Assembly: GCA_012295275.1 (NCBI GenBank)
Contig: CM022679.1
Span: 30,123,654 to 30,187,653, forward strand
Length of the DNA stretch: 64,000 nt
DNA from: Chrysomallon squamiferum
Taxonomy: Eukaryota > Mollusca > Gastropoda > Neomphalida > Peltospiridae
Direction: 5' to 3'
Below the pieces are notes generated by a model, which was not told the DNA's origin, did no database searches, and worked only from the letters and a program-made list of their open reading frames with translations. The position numbers were made by a program, and so were the translations under genes. Below, piece by piece: positions 1-13,500 of the stretch (the first letter of the stretch is position 1; every line of letters begins with the position of its first letter).

Positions 1-677
1 ATAAATAATGAAATGCATAAATAAATTTAAAAAAATTAAAGAAATTCAGACAATAAAAAAAAAAAAAAGAAATAAGCAAACAAACAAACCAAAATTAAAT
101 AAAAGATATATCAAACTTAATGTTGATAATTGTGCAGTTATAAAGATATATCTAACTTAATATTGATAACTGTGCAGTAACAAAGATATATCTAATTTAA
201 TGTTGACAAAGATAGATTTAGCTCAACATTGATAATTGTGGAAAATTTCGGAGCTAACTTCACCAAATTGTTTTTGTTGCTGTTTTTGTTTGTTTGTTTA
301 TTTTATTTTTCATAAAAATAACTATAAATTTCATGTTTTTTTTTTTTTTTTTTTTTTTTTTAAATAATTTAAATAACAGCATAAGATAAAGATTTTTTTC
401 TAAAAAGAAAAACAGGTTCTTGCAATAATTATTATTAAGATTAGTTGATACTTATCCCCACACCAATTTTAATTTCATTCATTCAAATTTTAATAATGAA
501 TACTTATTAAAACAGTTATATAGTTTGTCATTGAATAAAATATAATAACAATAATATTAAAATTTCAGTGGGTGAATTAATTAATTTTATTGAGAAAAAT
601 ACTTCATATAAACAACGATAACTTGGAGTTACTTTTAAAGTTACAAATATGGGAATATGTGTTATATTATTATTATA

Positions 678-746
<69 letters not shown>

Positions 747-1121
747 TACTATTATTTATATAATTATCTGCCCCTATACATGTATACACTAGTGTGAAGG
801 TGCACAATGAATCAGTTAATTACAAAAATAATTTCCTAAAAGTTAATCTGAAGTAACAAGTAAAGTACAAACCATACAACTTCAGTTTTAAATTTACAAC
901 GCCTGCAAAAAATGGCGCTTATGTAACAAACGACGTATAAGGCTTTGAACAACAAAGCTGAAGACAAAATTATTCATAAAATAAACTGTCACTAACCTTC
1001 TGTAGCCTAGAGATCAACAGGGGCCCAATAAAATTTAGATTTCCGAAGGAAAAGAAAGAAAAACACGATGTCAGTAAAATCTATAAAACTTGTAAAAAAA
1101 ACGGAAGTAAATAAAGCAATC
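1..1121. other. AT-rich spacer upstream of the SPMIP2-like gene
   Basis: No coding exon is recognised here. It holds poly-A and poly-T runs (about 56-70, 334-361) and an ATT microsatellite at about 664-757. A short imperfect tandem repeat around 100-240 has units containing AAAGATATATC and TTGATAA. On the minus strand a splice-donor-like GTTAGT follows CTACAGAAG near 990-1000, which could be the end of a divergent non-coding first exon; this is weak. Confidence 0.5.
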
Positions 1122-1135
1122 ACTTCCTTAGCAAC
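1122..1135 (+). promoter_or_regulatory. RFX X-box-like site
   Basis: The sequence ACTTCCTTAGCAAC matches the RFX consensus GTHNCC-AT-RGHAAC at 11 of 14 positions, with a perfect right half-site (AGCAAC). It lies about 105 bp upstream of the start codon of a ciliary or sperm microtubule gene. RFX factors are known activators of ciliary genes in animals. Binding is inferred, not shown. Confidence 0.45.
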
Positions 1136-1145
1136 ACGAAACCAT

Positions 1146-1181
1146 CACGTGATGTCGTTATAGTACAAAAGAGATCACGTG
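1146..1181. promoter_or_regulatory. pair of CACGTG E-boxes
   Basis: Two palindromic CACGTG cores lie at 1146-1151 and 1176-1181, each in the context ATCACGTGA. They are about 60-95 bp upstream of the SPMIP2-like ATG. CACGTG is the core of USF/MITF/Myc-type bHLH sites. Two in 36 bp of an AT-rich promoter is unlikely to be background, but function is inferred. Confidence 0.4.
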
Positions 1182-1240
1182 ACTCATAATTAAACCGCGT
1201 TGATAAGAAATAAATATATTTTAATTAACAGTTTCTAAAT

Positions 1241-1624
1241 ATGTCAGGGACATTTCGAGTGCCGCCGACAATATACGGTCGTCGAAGTATATTTTCAGGT
1301 AAATTTTCTTTCTTTTCTTTTTTTTTTTTTTTTTTTTTTATTATTTTTATTTAGAAAAAAAAAAAATTAAAAAATTAAAAAAAAGAGAGAGAGAGAATCA
1401 TTCTTTAAAAAATTGAAACATTTACATTATAAAGCTAATATGTTAAAATCTGGTGTGGAAAAAAAAACAATAATAGAAAGTATTTATATGTGGGTTTTTA
1501 ATAAATAAATAAATAATGAAGACTTACTACAATTTGTTTTGCATTAAAACGAATTCGGCTCAGTTTGTATGCAAACTTTCAGTCAGCAGTAGTTCCTGTA
1601 TTAGTTGTTGTTGTAAATACACAT

Positions 1625-1656
<32 letters not shown>

Positions 1657-2316
1657 CACACACACACACACACACATATGGATATATATACTTATAGTTA
1701 TTTATTTATTTATTTATTTATTTTCAGGGCCCGATTACTTACGTGATTATCGAAAATATGTGCAACCTGATCACAGATACATTGGCAACACAACAATTTC
1801 CAGAGAGCTTAACAATGACGTAAATGGTTTGCTCAGGGCGGGGCCAAATGCTCAGTTTCCAAGACCTACGTCCAAGTCTGCTGGCGGGATTGGCTGGGGG
1901 GCGACCCGTTTCACCGGTTTCTCCACTGCAACAGGAGAGCAAATTTTCGTATGTAGACCGAGCAGATCTTTCATTATTATTCATTGATTGATTGATTTTA
2001 TTTTATTTTACTTTACTTTACTTTACTTTACTTTATTTTACTTTACTTTACTTTACTTTACTTTACTTTACTTTACTTTACTTTACTTTACTTTATTTAT
2101 TTATTTATTCATTCATTCATTTGTTCATTTGTTTGTCTGTTAATTTATTTGATTCTGTCCCAATCACGTTATTTGTAATAATACCGTACTGAGTGAAAAT
2201 GGCCAGTTTATAAATAGACTGATTCCAGCCAGCAGGCTTTTAACATGTATCATTAATGTTACGTTCATTATTTATTAGCGATATATTTATTTTCATTTTT
2301 ATTATATGTCTTCTAC

Positions 2317-2352
<36 letters not shown>

Positions 2353-2498
2353 GCGTTTCTTGTAGCTACTAAGAAGTAGTACTTCCTCAATCACAGATTA
2401 TATAGAAATAATAAAAATTTTGCAGCTGGGTGAACACCGACAAGCTTTAGAGGATAAATATTCTCACAGACTCCAGAATCCTCGGTAAATGAAGCACA

Positions 2499-2548
<50 letters not shown>

Positions 2549-3069
2549 CAGTAGTAGTAGTAGGAGGAGGAGGAGGAGGAGGAGTAGTAGCTGTTGTTGT
2601 TGCAGTAATAAAATAGTAGGCGTAGGAGACGTAGTAGTGGGAGATGAAGGAGTAGTAGTGGTAGTAGATGCGGTAGCGACAGTGGTAGTGCAGTAATAGT
2701 AATAGAAGTAATAGTTATAAAAATAGTAATAGTAGTTGTTATAGTAGTAATTATAGCAGTAGTAATGGCAATCATAGTAGTGGTAGTAGTAATAATAGTG
2801 GTATGCAGCAGTAGTAGTAATAGTAGTAGTAATTGTAGAACAGTGAAGTAGTTTTTGTTGTAATAGCTTGTAATAGTAACGATAATCACAGTAGTAATAG
2901 CAGTTGTAATAGTAGTAGTAGCTGTAGTAGTAGTAGCAGCAATAGTAGCTGTAGTAGTAGCAGCAGCAGCAGTAGTAGTAGTAGTAGTTGAAATAATCGT
3001 AATTGTTATTTTTGCAGAGATACATATAAACGTCTGAGTATCGTAGCAGAAATGATGGACGAACGTTAG
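1241..3069 (+). CDS. SPMIP2: SPMIP2-like sperm/ciliary microtubule inner protein
   Basis: Four exons join cleanly: 1241-1298, 1728-1948, 2426-2484 and 3018-3069, with matching phases and GT-AG borders, giving 129 residues and a TAG stop. The protein has a GPDYLRDY block (from residue 20), YIG, a central IGWG segment and a KYSHRLQNP block near the C-terminus. As I recall the human SPMIP2 (C4orf45) protein, it carries corresponding blocks: GPDYL...YIG, IGW and HRYQNP. That family is a small structural protein inside sperm and ciliary doublet microtubules. The start ATG sits in a short first exon directly behind promoter-like motifs. Intron 1 holds a CA tract, intron 2 an ACTTT pentanucleotide array and a TG tract, and intron 3 is almost entirely trinucleotide repeat. 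The family call rests on remembered motifs rather than a search. Confidence 0.7.
1996..2110. repeat. (TTTTA/ACTTT)n pentanucleotide array
   Basis: About 110 bp of five-base units, mostly ACTTT with ATTTT variants, grading into TTTA units. It lies in intron 2 of the SPMIP2-like gene. Confidence 0.9.
2502..2990. repeat. trinucleotide repeat filling intron 3
   Basis: Perfect ATT repeats (about 2502-2547) pass into AGT/AGG/AAT-type imperfect triplets that run almost to the exon 4 acceptor at 3017. Tyrosine- and leucine-rich minus-strand frames across it are shadows of the repeat. Confidence 0.85.
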
Positions 3070-3070
3070 G

Positions 3071-3141
<71 letters not shown>

Positions 3142-3812
3142 GTTCTTGTCGTTTTTATTGTTATGTTACAAATCTTTGAGGTTTTACTACACTACACTGA
3201 GAAACCTTTCGCCACATATACAATAAAACTTCGATAAACGATACAAAAACCATAATATTGCTCGACAGAGATCATTATTTAATCAGAATTACTGAGATAC
3301 GTTTTAAAGACTTTAAAAATAAAAGGCTTTGTGGATTCATTCGTCTAACAAATTTCGCCCTAGTTCGAAGCAGATACTAAGATTTGATCCCTGTGCCTAT
3401 AATGTATACGAGTCGTACAAAAAAAACATAACTTTGATAACAAATGTTTTAAGAAAAACTATATAGCTTGCAATTCTTTGGTAGAAAAATGAAATTTTAA
3501 ATATTTTTGTTTCATTAACAGCTTGATGCAAATAAATTGTCTGAATATAAATTAATGTCGTCTTTTTGAAGAATAGGTTATTTGTTTATTTTTTTTTTTT
3601 TATTTTTTTTTTTTTTTTTAGTAATGTGGAATTAATCCCATCATTCATGAGTTTGTGGTACCTGATTGCATAAGAACTCGTTATACCTGATTTATTTGGC
3701 TGTAATTAATGCGATTTAAAATAAATTAAAAAGTTAATAATAATATTAATTTTTTTAAATGCTGCAATAAAGTTTTGTCAAATCATGCTTGATGTTTTAT
3801 ATTTTTTTTTTC

Positions 3813-3867
<55 letters not shown>

Positions 3868-3992
3868 TGTTTTAAAAAAAAATAAATCAAAAACTTCCTC
3901 AGTATCATAAACATAAAACTAATTTACGATATTCTTACAAGATAATTAAGTTTAAAATAAAGTTTAAAATAAAACTGCATTATTGTTCATGA

Positions 3993-5393
3993 TCAGTTAT
4001 CTCCCTTCTCTTTAACGGATGTTATGGAACGCTCAACGCTAACGTCATCACCCTAAAAAAAGGAATAAAAATAAATAAGTAAATGAATAAAATTTAATTT
4101 AATTATCAGTCACGCAAAAATCTAATAAAATTCTTTACCACAATTTATGCAAATTGTATTAACTAATTTCTGGAGATATAAAATATTTTTCCTACGGTAT
4201 TATTATTTTTAATATTCGCAAAATATATATTTTAAACAAATTACATTAACCTTTGGAGACCAGCACAATTGCATTATAAATAATTGTAATGGAATGGTCC
4301 GAAATAGGCAAAAAAATTTGGATTGAACAAAGAATTTTCTCATTCTAAGTTATCGAGAGGGTTACCAACAAGATGGTGACCTTGAAAAATAAAATAAAAT
4401 GAGTAAACCGAATTACCAGTAAACGTTAAAAAAGTACTCGTTATTTTTTGAGACGTTGGAGGTGAAAGAAATGTTCTAATTTTAGAGTGATCAATAAAAT
4501 CGCATAAAAGTCGAAATAACAATTTTCATGTGTGGTTTATTAATGGCAGTTACTGCTCTCTTCTCTCTCTCTCTCTCTCTTCACGTTCGCGTTCATGTAA
4601 GTTTTCTAATTGGCAAGATAAGCCGAAAGTGTGACGACAGAGTGGTTTTTTTCATCTGTTATTTTAAAATGTAATATTAATAATAAAGCACATTTAAATA
4701 TGAAAGCTGAAATTAATGTTAAAACTGACAAGATGAATAAATGGTTTGTTGTTCTAAATCTTCTCAAAAAGATTAAGATTTTTTTAAGTCTGATTAGTAG
4801 AAAATAAAAATAATAGTTATTATTAGTTTATTACTTGGAGAATGTGGAAATAATTAAATAAAGCTTAGTTCTTTGTTATAAAAAATATAATTAAGCCATC
4901 ACCAGTGAATTAAACACAGATGAGAAAGAAAAAACAACTTTTATAATGATTATATATTTATAACATTTTTACAAAAAACAAAAGAAACAGCTAGATTAAA
5001 TATATATTCATATTAATACACATAGTAATACAGAGATAAATAAACTGAAAATGTTTTCCAGTGTATGTGTATATGCACATACGTGTGTGTGTATGTGTAA
5101 ATTTTTTGGTTTATATAAAATTACACAAGTGTGTTACAAGAAATAATCCATCAGTTTTGTTAAATACAAATAAACTGTCAAACAGATTAAGTGAAATATG
5201 GTCCCTGATTATTTGAACAATACAGAAAGTAAACATGTACTGGGGAAAATAAATCCAAAATAGTTTGTTTATTAATTCATTAACGTTTTGTATTATAAAT
5301 TATAAATTATTAATTTCGATATAGTTCAAATAAGCAAGAACCTTGAAACAAACAGCAGTTAATGAAAAAATAATTTTATACATGCATACATGT

Positions 5394-5424
<31 letters not shown>

Positions 5425-6172
5425 AGGAATTCAGTAGATATACAGAAGTATGTATATGTAAAAAAAGCTATTAGATAGACATATAAAGAAGATATTATTA
5501 AATGATTAGACACAAAACGATATAATATAAATTATAATTAGCAATATATGTTAACAATGTAATTAATCAAATAAGCAATATATGTTAACATTGTAATTAA
5601 CCACTAAAACAAAATGAATAAAGAAATAAATGAGAGAAAACTTCAGGTTATTATACGAATCTGACAAGATACCATTATTTGAAAATAAAATCATGAAGAA
5701 ACCAGCATTACTCACTGGTTGTTGACCCAGTTACATCAGATTTTTGCTTTTTATTTTCATAATTTTTCTAAAATTAAAACAATGAAAATAAATGAAAACA
5801 AAACAGAATTTTATTTCTACATTAATTCAGTGCTGCTTACCTGCAAAGATTCTTTTTACTTCCAATATACATGAAAAATGTTTATCCAAAATGTTTAATA
5901 AACATCTTACAATTTTTATATACATTCAACTTTTCACATATCAAATTGCAAAGATGTTCATAATTTTTACAAATCATAAAAAACTATATTCAAATTTTAT
6001 TTTCATTTATGATCATTTTTTAAAGGCAGCAAATTTAATTAAATATGAATTATTTAAAATACAAAATTTGAGCAATAATCATTTAGAATTATGTCGGAGT
6101 TGATATGAATTAATTCAAAACATACCATTACATTTATTATTGCACCATTTGGCATGTAATTCACTAATACAT
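3993..6172 (-). other. tentative unrecognised multi-exon gene fragment
   Basis: Reading the minus strand, 6126-6172 is bounded by TTGTTCTAG and GTATGT, 5716-5767 by TTTTAATTTTAG and GTGAGT, and about 4539-4607 begins after TTGCCAATTAG. Their phases agree: the first pair joins in phase 0 and the second in phase 1. The product would read VLVNYMPNGAIINVM, then KNYENKKQKSDVTGSTT, then a Glu/Arg-rich tail generated by a GA tract. A separate open segment at 3993-4052 (behind CCTTTTTTTAG, ending SVKEKGDN and stop) could be an alternative last exon but does not join in phase to the others. I recognise no family and no start. Chance assembly in AT-rich DNA is quite possible. Confidence 0.25.
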
Positions 6173-6470
6173 CTAGAACAAATTAAGGAAAACATATTTT
6201 TAAAGGTTTGACACAGAAACATTTGAAATGTTTAAACAACCTGATATGTACTGTCAACATTTAACTAAAAAACATTTCACACTATTAAACTGATATTCTA
6301 AAGTTTGTTTACATGTCAAAATTATATTTATTGATTACTCCAATCATTTAGCTATTTGGAAATTCAAACTATTATAGAAATCAAGAAATAAAACATGATT
6401 ACAAATTACATTTTGTAAAAATAAATAAAATAAATAAAATAATAAATAAAGAAAGAAAGAAAGAAAGAAA

Positions 6471-6546
<76 letters not shown>

Positions 6547-7428
6547 CAAATTTTAAAATGATATTTACCCAATTAGTAAATTAAGTATCATTAGCCAAGG
6601 CAAACTTGGGTTGCTAATGTTGAACATTTCTATAATCACACTGACATAACCAGAGTTTTTCAAATATCCTGCTTTAGTCACATGATATGGTCAATCATGT
6701 CATAGTAATATTCAAAAACAAATAAAATATTAAAGGTAGTGCAATTATTTCAGTATGGGAAAAATGAAGACTGTCTATGAATAGTACATTATGTGATGTT
6801 TACAAATTTGACTAATCTTTTATTTATTTATAAACTTAAGGCACTTCATTAAAGCCTGTAATAAAATGTATTGTAACTTTGAATTTCTGTTGCAAAGAAT
6901 AATTACTTTAATTTAGTAAAATAAAATTTAAAAATTTAAAAAACAAATGAATTAAACAATAAATTTTAATTTTAATGGATGCATACATCTATCTTGCTCT
7001 GTAAAAGAATGGCTTCCAATATTTTTTTATTTTTTTATTTTTTTTTAGATAATAATAATAATAAAACCTTTAAATTATTCCAAAGTTTTCAATTTATTTA
7101 TTCCCAATAGAGCATTATTAATCAACAAAAACATAATCAAAAGACATGTTGCATATATGCAAGACAATGGACTTTGTATCTGAAATACAGGTTCCTTTTT
7201 TATAATACACATTTACAATAACACAGAAGAAAGAGTAAATGTATGGTATATAATATATTATTAATATACTTATTATTATATAAAAAAGACAAAAACATGA
7301 GAATCAGAAAATCAGTTTATACATAAATTTGACAGAAGTGTGTGTATATATATATATATATAACAATGAAAAAATGTTAATCCAAACTTTTTAAATTTTT
7401 AAATTTATATTATGAAAATAATTTTTAC

Positions 7429-7482
7429 TTCATTAAGGTCCTCCTTAATGAGTCTTAGAAATCCAGGTCTACAAGGATCATA
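7429..7482 (-). other. tentative orphan exon
   Basis: An 18-codon open segment (YDPCRPGFLRLIKEDLNE) lies between a pyrimidine-rich acceptor ending CTCCAG and a GTAAAA donor, phase 0 at both ends. Its composition is less AT-driven than its surroundings. No family is recognised. It may belong with the chain at 3993-6172, but the phase does not connect directly. Confidence 0.22.
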
Positions 7483-8720
7483 CTGGAGAAAAAAAATACT
7501 GAAAGAGAGCACTAAAAAGAATAAAAAATAAAAAATACTATCTATATAAAACATTCATTTATTTAATTAAATTTTAACATACATAATGTACTAGTTATAC
7601 CACCTAGATTAAACAGTAAAAATAAAAAATAAAAGATACAAATAAATATTTAATCAGAAATGGTGAGGGATGACAAATCAAAATATTAATTCAAAATACG
7701 TTGGTGGGTTTCTGTTTTATATTTAGAGTTTTTGATGTATAGATTATTATTTTTATTATTTTTGTTGTTTATTTATTTACTGGTGAACAATCCACATAAC
7801 ATAATAATATTTATTAATTACATACAATATAACCTCCACATCAAAGAAGACAACATAGAAAAAAAAAAATAAATGTCAGACATGACATTATCTTAATATC
7901 AAAACAGAATTAATTCATTTTTAAAGTCCAGTTTCAAATTTTACAAACAAAAAAAAACAGAACAAAAATGGCTACCTGCCAAAATACATGCAACCAGTCA
8001 CAAAACATATTAAAAAACGCCCAACAAAGGGCAATATTTGAAAGTGAAAATTAACATGTGATACCAACATTCCACAAGGATTAAAAAAAAAAAAAAAAGC
8101 CAAGACGATTTACAATTTGTTAATTGGTCAATAATAAGCATTACAAATGTATGAGAGATGCTTTTTGAGTGGATCATTCAGGATCAACCAGCCAATGGGA
8201 GAGTCTGTTACATCCAATCTAATTGTATATATAATCCATACTTATTTTGGCTATAATAACGTAATAATCAACCACTACCTGCTTTGAAACTACATATTAA
8301 GTTACTTAATATATCTTATAAAATTCAGAATTACAATTCTTAAAAAAATAAGACACATTTTAGATCTTGCATTTATACCACTGTTATTTACATCAACCTC
8401 ATTACTGATTTTTATTTTTTCACAATTGGGGGATTAAGGGGACATAATTCTGCAGATATTTCATCTCAAAAGAGTCGCAATGGCAAAATAACACAATAAC
8501 ACAGAGGAAAGCACAAAAAATATTTTTAAATTATCTAACAACAAAGATGACAAATTTACTTGTTAACAAAATGCCAGGTTCCTATTCAACTGAACACTCG
8601 TTAAATCTAAACTTTATTCAAAAATCAAAAACTTGATTATCTAGAAACTACGTATAACATCTATGCTGGAAAAGCAAGGGCGTGTCATATATTAAGCTGG
8701 GAGGGTCAGTGTGGGGTATA

Positions 8721-8981
8721 TTATGGCACCCCACCAATCAAAGCCATTATCATTCTCCTGTAGTCACCAGAAATGTCGTCCTGCAAAGAAATACAAACAA
8801 GAAATAAAACACAAAACTAGACAAAAATGAGGTACCAGTGTATTTTAAAATTAGTGGCTGTTATGTGTTAAATGCCTGGAATTTGTTCTATAATAGCATT
8901 TTCATATATATATATATGATAATGAAACAACAGCATATACATATATCTGTGTGCAAATATGTGTCTTTGTTTGCAAATATA

Positions 8982-9021
<40 letters not shown>

Positions 9022-10516
9022 GGAGGGAGGGTTTCATGATGTCTACTTCTTTTTTAAGATTTATTCTTTTAATCACTTTTACTATTTATTAAATTAGATG
9101 ATTTTGATTTTTTTTTACAAAGAAACTTAATAATAAAAGGTAGAGAACATACAGACCAGACTCGATTCTATGAATTATAACAGTGTACTCAAATCATTGA
9201 ACTCAAAAAATACATGAAAATAATAAAAAAAATCTGGTATTCAAGTTCCAAGAACATTGTAAAGAAAACAAAAACTGTACACACTTACTCTGACAAATGA
9301 TTCCAGTGTTTTGCAGGATCTCTTCATGAATTCTTGTTTGATCTGGACCATGTCCACTTAAGGCAGAGAATACACAGATCAGAGTTCTGTCAGTTCCCAT
9401 GCCCTGAAACAATAAAAATATAAAAATTTAAAACAAGGAACACAGAAGAATACATATATATAATTAAAAATCAGTTACATTCTGTAAGTTCAAAATCAAT
9501 TTTGTAAGGTTTTAATTACAAACAGTATACAGGTTCATCTTGTTTGAAATTCAAATGATTCCAGTTAAGAACTTTTTCTTACATATAAATTCTGTTTTCT
9601 TGTTGGTTCTGAACCATGTTTAGTCTACACAAACTTCATTTCATGCAGACTGGATTAAAATTATTATACATAGTATCTGCAGTTTGCCCTGAATCAAAAA
9701 AAATACAAAATTTTTAAAACACTTCATATAAGCTGCATGTGAAAAATAAAGAGATTTCATTCTTAGGCTTCAATCATATTCTCTAATATCTCCTTTTATC
9801 TCAAAATCTTTAATTATTTTAAATGGGAGCCATTTCAAGCATTTCTGATAAACTGTACTCATAATGTAACATTACTGGTATATAATATAAAATTTAATTA
9901 ATTATAAATTATAGACAAAAGAGGATTTGATCATGTTTTTTTATTTATTTTACAAACCTTCATAGAATGGTAAAGTCGGTCAGCAAAATAGGCTGCTCTG
10001 TTCCGTACAACTTGAACTGAAAATTTCAAAAACATTTTTAAAATCAGGTTTTAATTCCAAAGTGCAACTATTTTAGAGAAAAATACCATGCAAATACAAC
10101 AAATATTTTCATAATTTAAAAAAAAAAAAGTTAGTATAAGAGTTATTTGGAAGTCAGATTTCAAACAACAAAGTGAATTTTAAAAAGCAAATCATCTTTT
10201 AAAACAGCTATTAAAAAAATTTTTTTTTTTTTTTTTTTCCAAAATTCTCTATTTACAATGTGGTCTCTACATTTAAAATTAAAAAAACAAATAAATACTC
10301 GAAAACCAAATAAGAAAAAAAAAAATCCATGAAAAAAATAAGAAAAAAAAAAATCCATGTTTTAAAAAAACATTTGAAAATAGTTTCAAACTGCATTAAA
10401 TATAATAGAACTTGAAATTAAAAATAGAAAGCATAATAAAATAATGAAATCTGAACTTTTTAAAAACATTTAAACATTTATGAAACAAAAAACCAGAAAA
10501 TGGATGTAAAAAATAA

Positions 10517-10548
<32 letters not shown>

Positions 10549-13500
10549 TAAAAATAAAAAAAATAAAAACAACAAACAACAACAACAACAACAAAAAGAA
10601 ATGAAAAATATCCAAGTAACTAACTGATAGTCTTCAAGCCAGTCTCGACATTTCCAGAAAACTCGGAACTTATCGCCTTCTCAATATCATGATTAGACAC
10701 TCGACTGTAGGCGTCAAACACAGCTCTGAGCTGTTCGAAACTCTGAGAGGCGATGATGGAGTTGAATGTGTTCTCATCAGTCCCCCATCTCTTTTCTCCT
10801 GCTTGATACAGTCTCTATAAACACAAAAAAAACACAAAAACCAGATATAGTTTCTTTTCAACTAATTGTTTGATGTAATCTTTGCTGCTACAGAAATTCA
10901 AACAATTAACACCTCTTCATCAAGATTTGATATTTTTATCAGCTTTCGTGAGATGTCTGTTTTTAAAAATAAGTATTGAAGTCTTTTTGCATATAAATTC
11001 AAAAGTTTAAATGGAAAAAATTTAGTTTCACATCTCTTTTTTTTATTACAATTGTGAACGAAGCAAAAAAACGTTTTAAATTTTTTTTTATTCAAAAGTC
11101 TAATTTACAGGTACATTGATTTATTTACCTGTGCATCTGTCTGAGCCTTGGTCATATCAACCGGCTGGTTTTCCATGCGTCCACCCTGAAATACAAGTGA
11201 ATAATTTATTATTATTATTATTTTTATATAATATACTAATTTATTTATTAAACTAAATATTTAATATTCAGGGTGGTCCAAAACTAGGTGGACAGAAAAA
11301 TGGTAACATTTATTTTGAGATTACATATACAATTATATTTACTCCAAAAGTAGTTGGACAGTAATTGTAGTTATAAAATTTTAAATAATATAGCTCAAGT
11401 AGCATTGTTACAATGAACACAATTGTAATAATATAACCCTAAGCCTAACCCACATACTGTTAATTGTTAATTGTTTATTCTGGTTGTTATGATTATTCAC
11501 TTTAAACTGCTGTAGACTGATTAATGACTGATTGATCATGCTTGGGTTTTAATATGATATTTTACAAATCACATTAAAAAATAATTTTTTGGTTAAAGGA
11601 TTTGTAATCATTCATTTTTTTTTTTGTTAAGACCTAATGAACAAGTAAGGAAGAACAGATCAAGCCAAATATCACAACTAGTAACATGAAAAAAAAACCC
11701 AGCCTTTTATATTTTTTTAATTAATACAAAAATTATTTTAAAAATAATAATACATTTTTTAAAATTATTTTTAAAATTTAAATAAAACTTAAAACACTTC
11801 ATTTTCAGTTTTATTTTACTACATACGGTTGTCATGGAAACCATTAGTTTTCTGAAATGTCCTGAAGTATCACTTATGATATCCTGTTCCAAAGTGCGGC
11901 CATACACTGAAATAATTTTTAAGAGATAACAACAAATATTTATAAAAAAATTTTTTTTTTTAAATTATCAATCTCAGTTAATCACAATAAACAAAATTAA
12001 CATTTGTATTTAAACATACGACAACAAAATATTTATGTAAAAAAAATGATAATAATAAATCAAATTAAAAAATTAATATGAAAATGAATAATTTATAAAT
12101 AAAACTTACTTGATTTGTATGCTGCAACTATATTCTGAATTTGTTTGTTGTTTCTAGTACACAGAATTTCCATCATGGCACCTTCATCTGTGCCTAAACC
12201 CTGACAAACAACAATAACAATAACAATAATAATAATAATAATAGTAACAGTAACAGTAATAATATAATAATAATAATAAAAATAATAATACTAATAGTAA
12301 TAATATACTAATAATAATAAAAGTAATAATACTAATACTAATATTACTACTAATAATAATAATAATAGTAGTAGAGACAACAACAATAATGAAATAGTGA
12401 TAATTATAAAAACTGTAAAACCTTAATAGTAAATGATGGTAACAGTAGTAATAATAATAATAAATAAATAAATAATAACACTGTCATAATAAATTTATTT
12501 AATTTAATATAATAAATATTGATAATCTTTACTAATGATATATTTACTTCATTTCAACTTAAATGTTCCTAAAGATAATAAATTACCTGTTAACCACTTT
12601 AAATTGAACAAAAGATTACATGGATTAATGGAATAATAAAGAATTTCCTATTTTCAGTATTTTACTAATGTAATTGAATATAGTCAATTTAAAATTAAAA
12701 ATTAACAATACAAAGCTTAACAAATGAAATCAATAAGTTAAAAATAATTATTATTAGATAAAGTAAATTTTAAAAAATAAATAAATTAATCATGATATTT
12801 TAAATGGATGTGAAACATAATCAATAAAAATTAACATACAGCTAGCTCTCTGTTCATCATGAAAAAAATATGTAAATTTGATTATTTATGAATATATTTC
12901 TAATTAATCTTAATTTAAAACAAAAAGCTTTAAACCCCAAAGAAAAACAACAGACAGCAACAGAAACAAAAAATTCTGTAAAGCTGAAGGAGCAGCTGTT
13001 TTTCTCAATCTAAATGTGATGTGTTACAAATAGGATGTTACAGTACACCACTTCGTAATATGAAACAAAACTAGCAATATGGGTAAATTTTTTTTTTTTT
13101 TTTAATGGTGAAACATAAATAATATCTTTATTTCTCAAAACGCCCTCCAATTCACAGTTAATGATTTAAAACTAAGAACAAACATAATGAACAAGAATGT
13201 TTTTTTAAATACAGTTACGCAGATTTAACTTATTTGCTTAATTTTAGTACCTTATTATTTTAATTTTAATTTTTTATTTTTTATTTTTTTTCTCTTTGAC
13301 AAAACTGGCACATCAATATAAAATCAGAAAAAAAATGGAGTAATCAATACATGGTAAAACTAGATTCTACATACAGTCAGCTTAGAATAGATATAAGGTG
13401 AGTTTAGGTGTCAGTGTATTAGCAAAATATTGTGCATCATATTACTGACTATGTATGCAACACCTCATCACTAGTGAAAGGTAGAACATACCACACTTAT

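Larger units (their letters stand above)
3070..8720. other. spacer and probable annexin 3' UTR
   Basis: This 5.6-kb AT-rich stretch lies between convergent genes. It holds an ATT array (about 3073-3140), AAT array (3813-3865), GAAA then AAT arrays (6447-6546), CT (about 4560-4580), CA (5395-5414) and TA (7347-7362) tracts. Part of the right side is expected to be annexin 3' UTR, but no end is evident. Several short minus-strand segments look like exons with good splice borders and are entered separately as tentative. Confidence 0.5.

Noticed and set aside
2543-3025. 160-codon Tyr-rich minus-strand frame
   Set aside because: It is a translation of trinucleotide repeats filling an intron.
8140-8215. 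Minus-strand segment LDVTDSPIGWLILNDPLKK
   Set aside because: It looks protein-like but has no convincing splice borders and probably lies in the annexin 3' UTR.
11270-11300. CAGGGTGGTCCAAAACTAGG, resembling a mariner-type end
   Set aside because: No inverted partner was found nearby and no transposase; left as intronic sequence.
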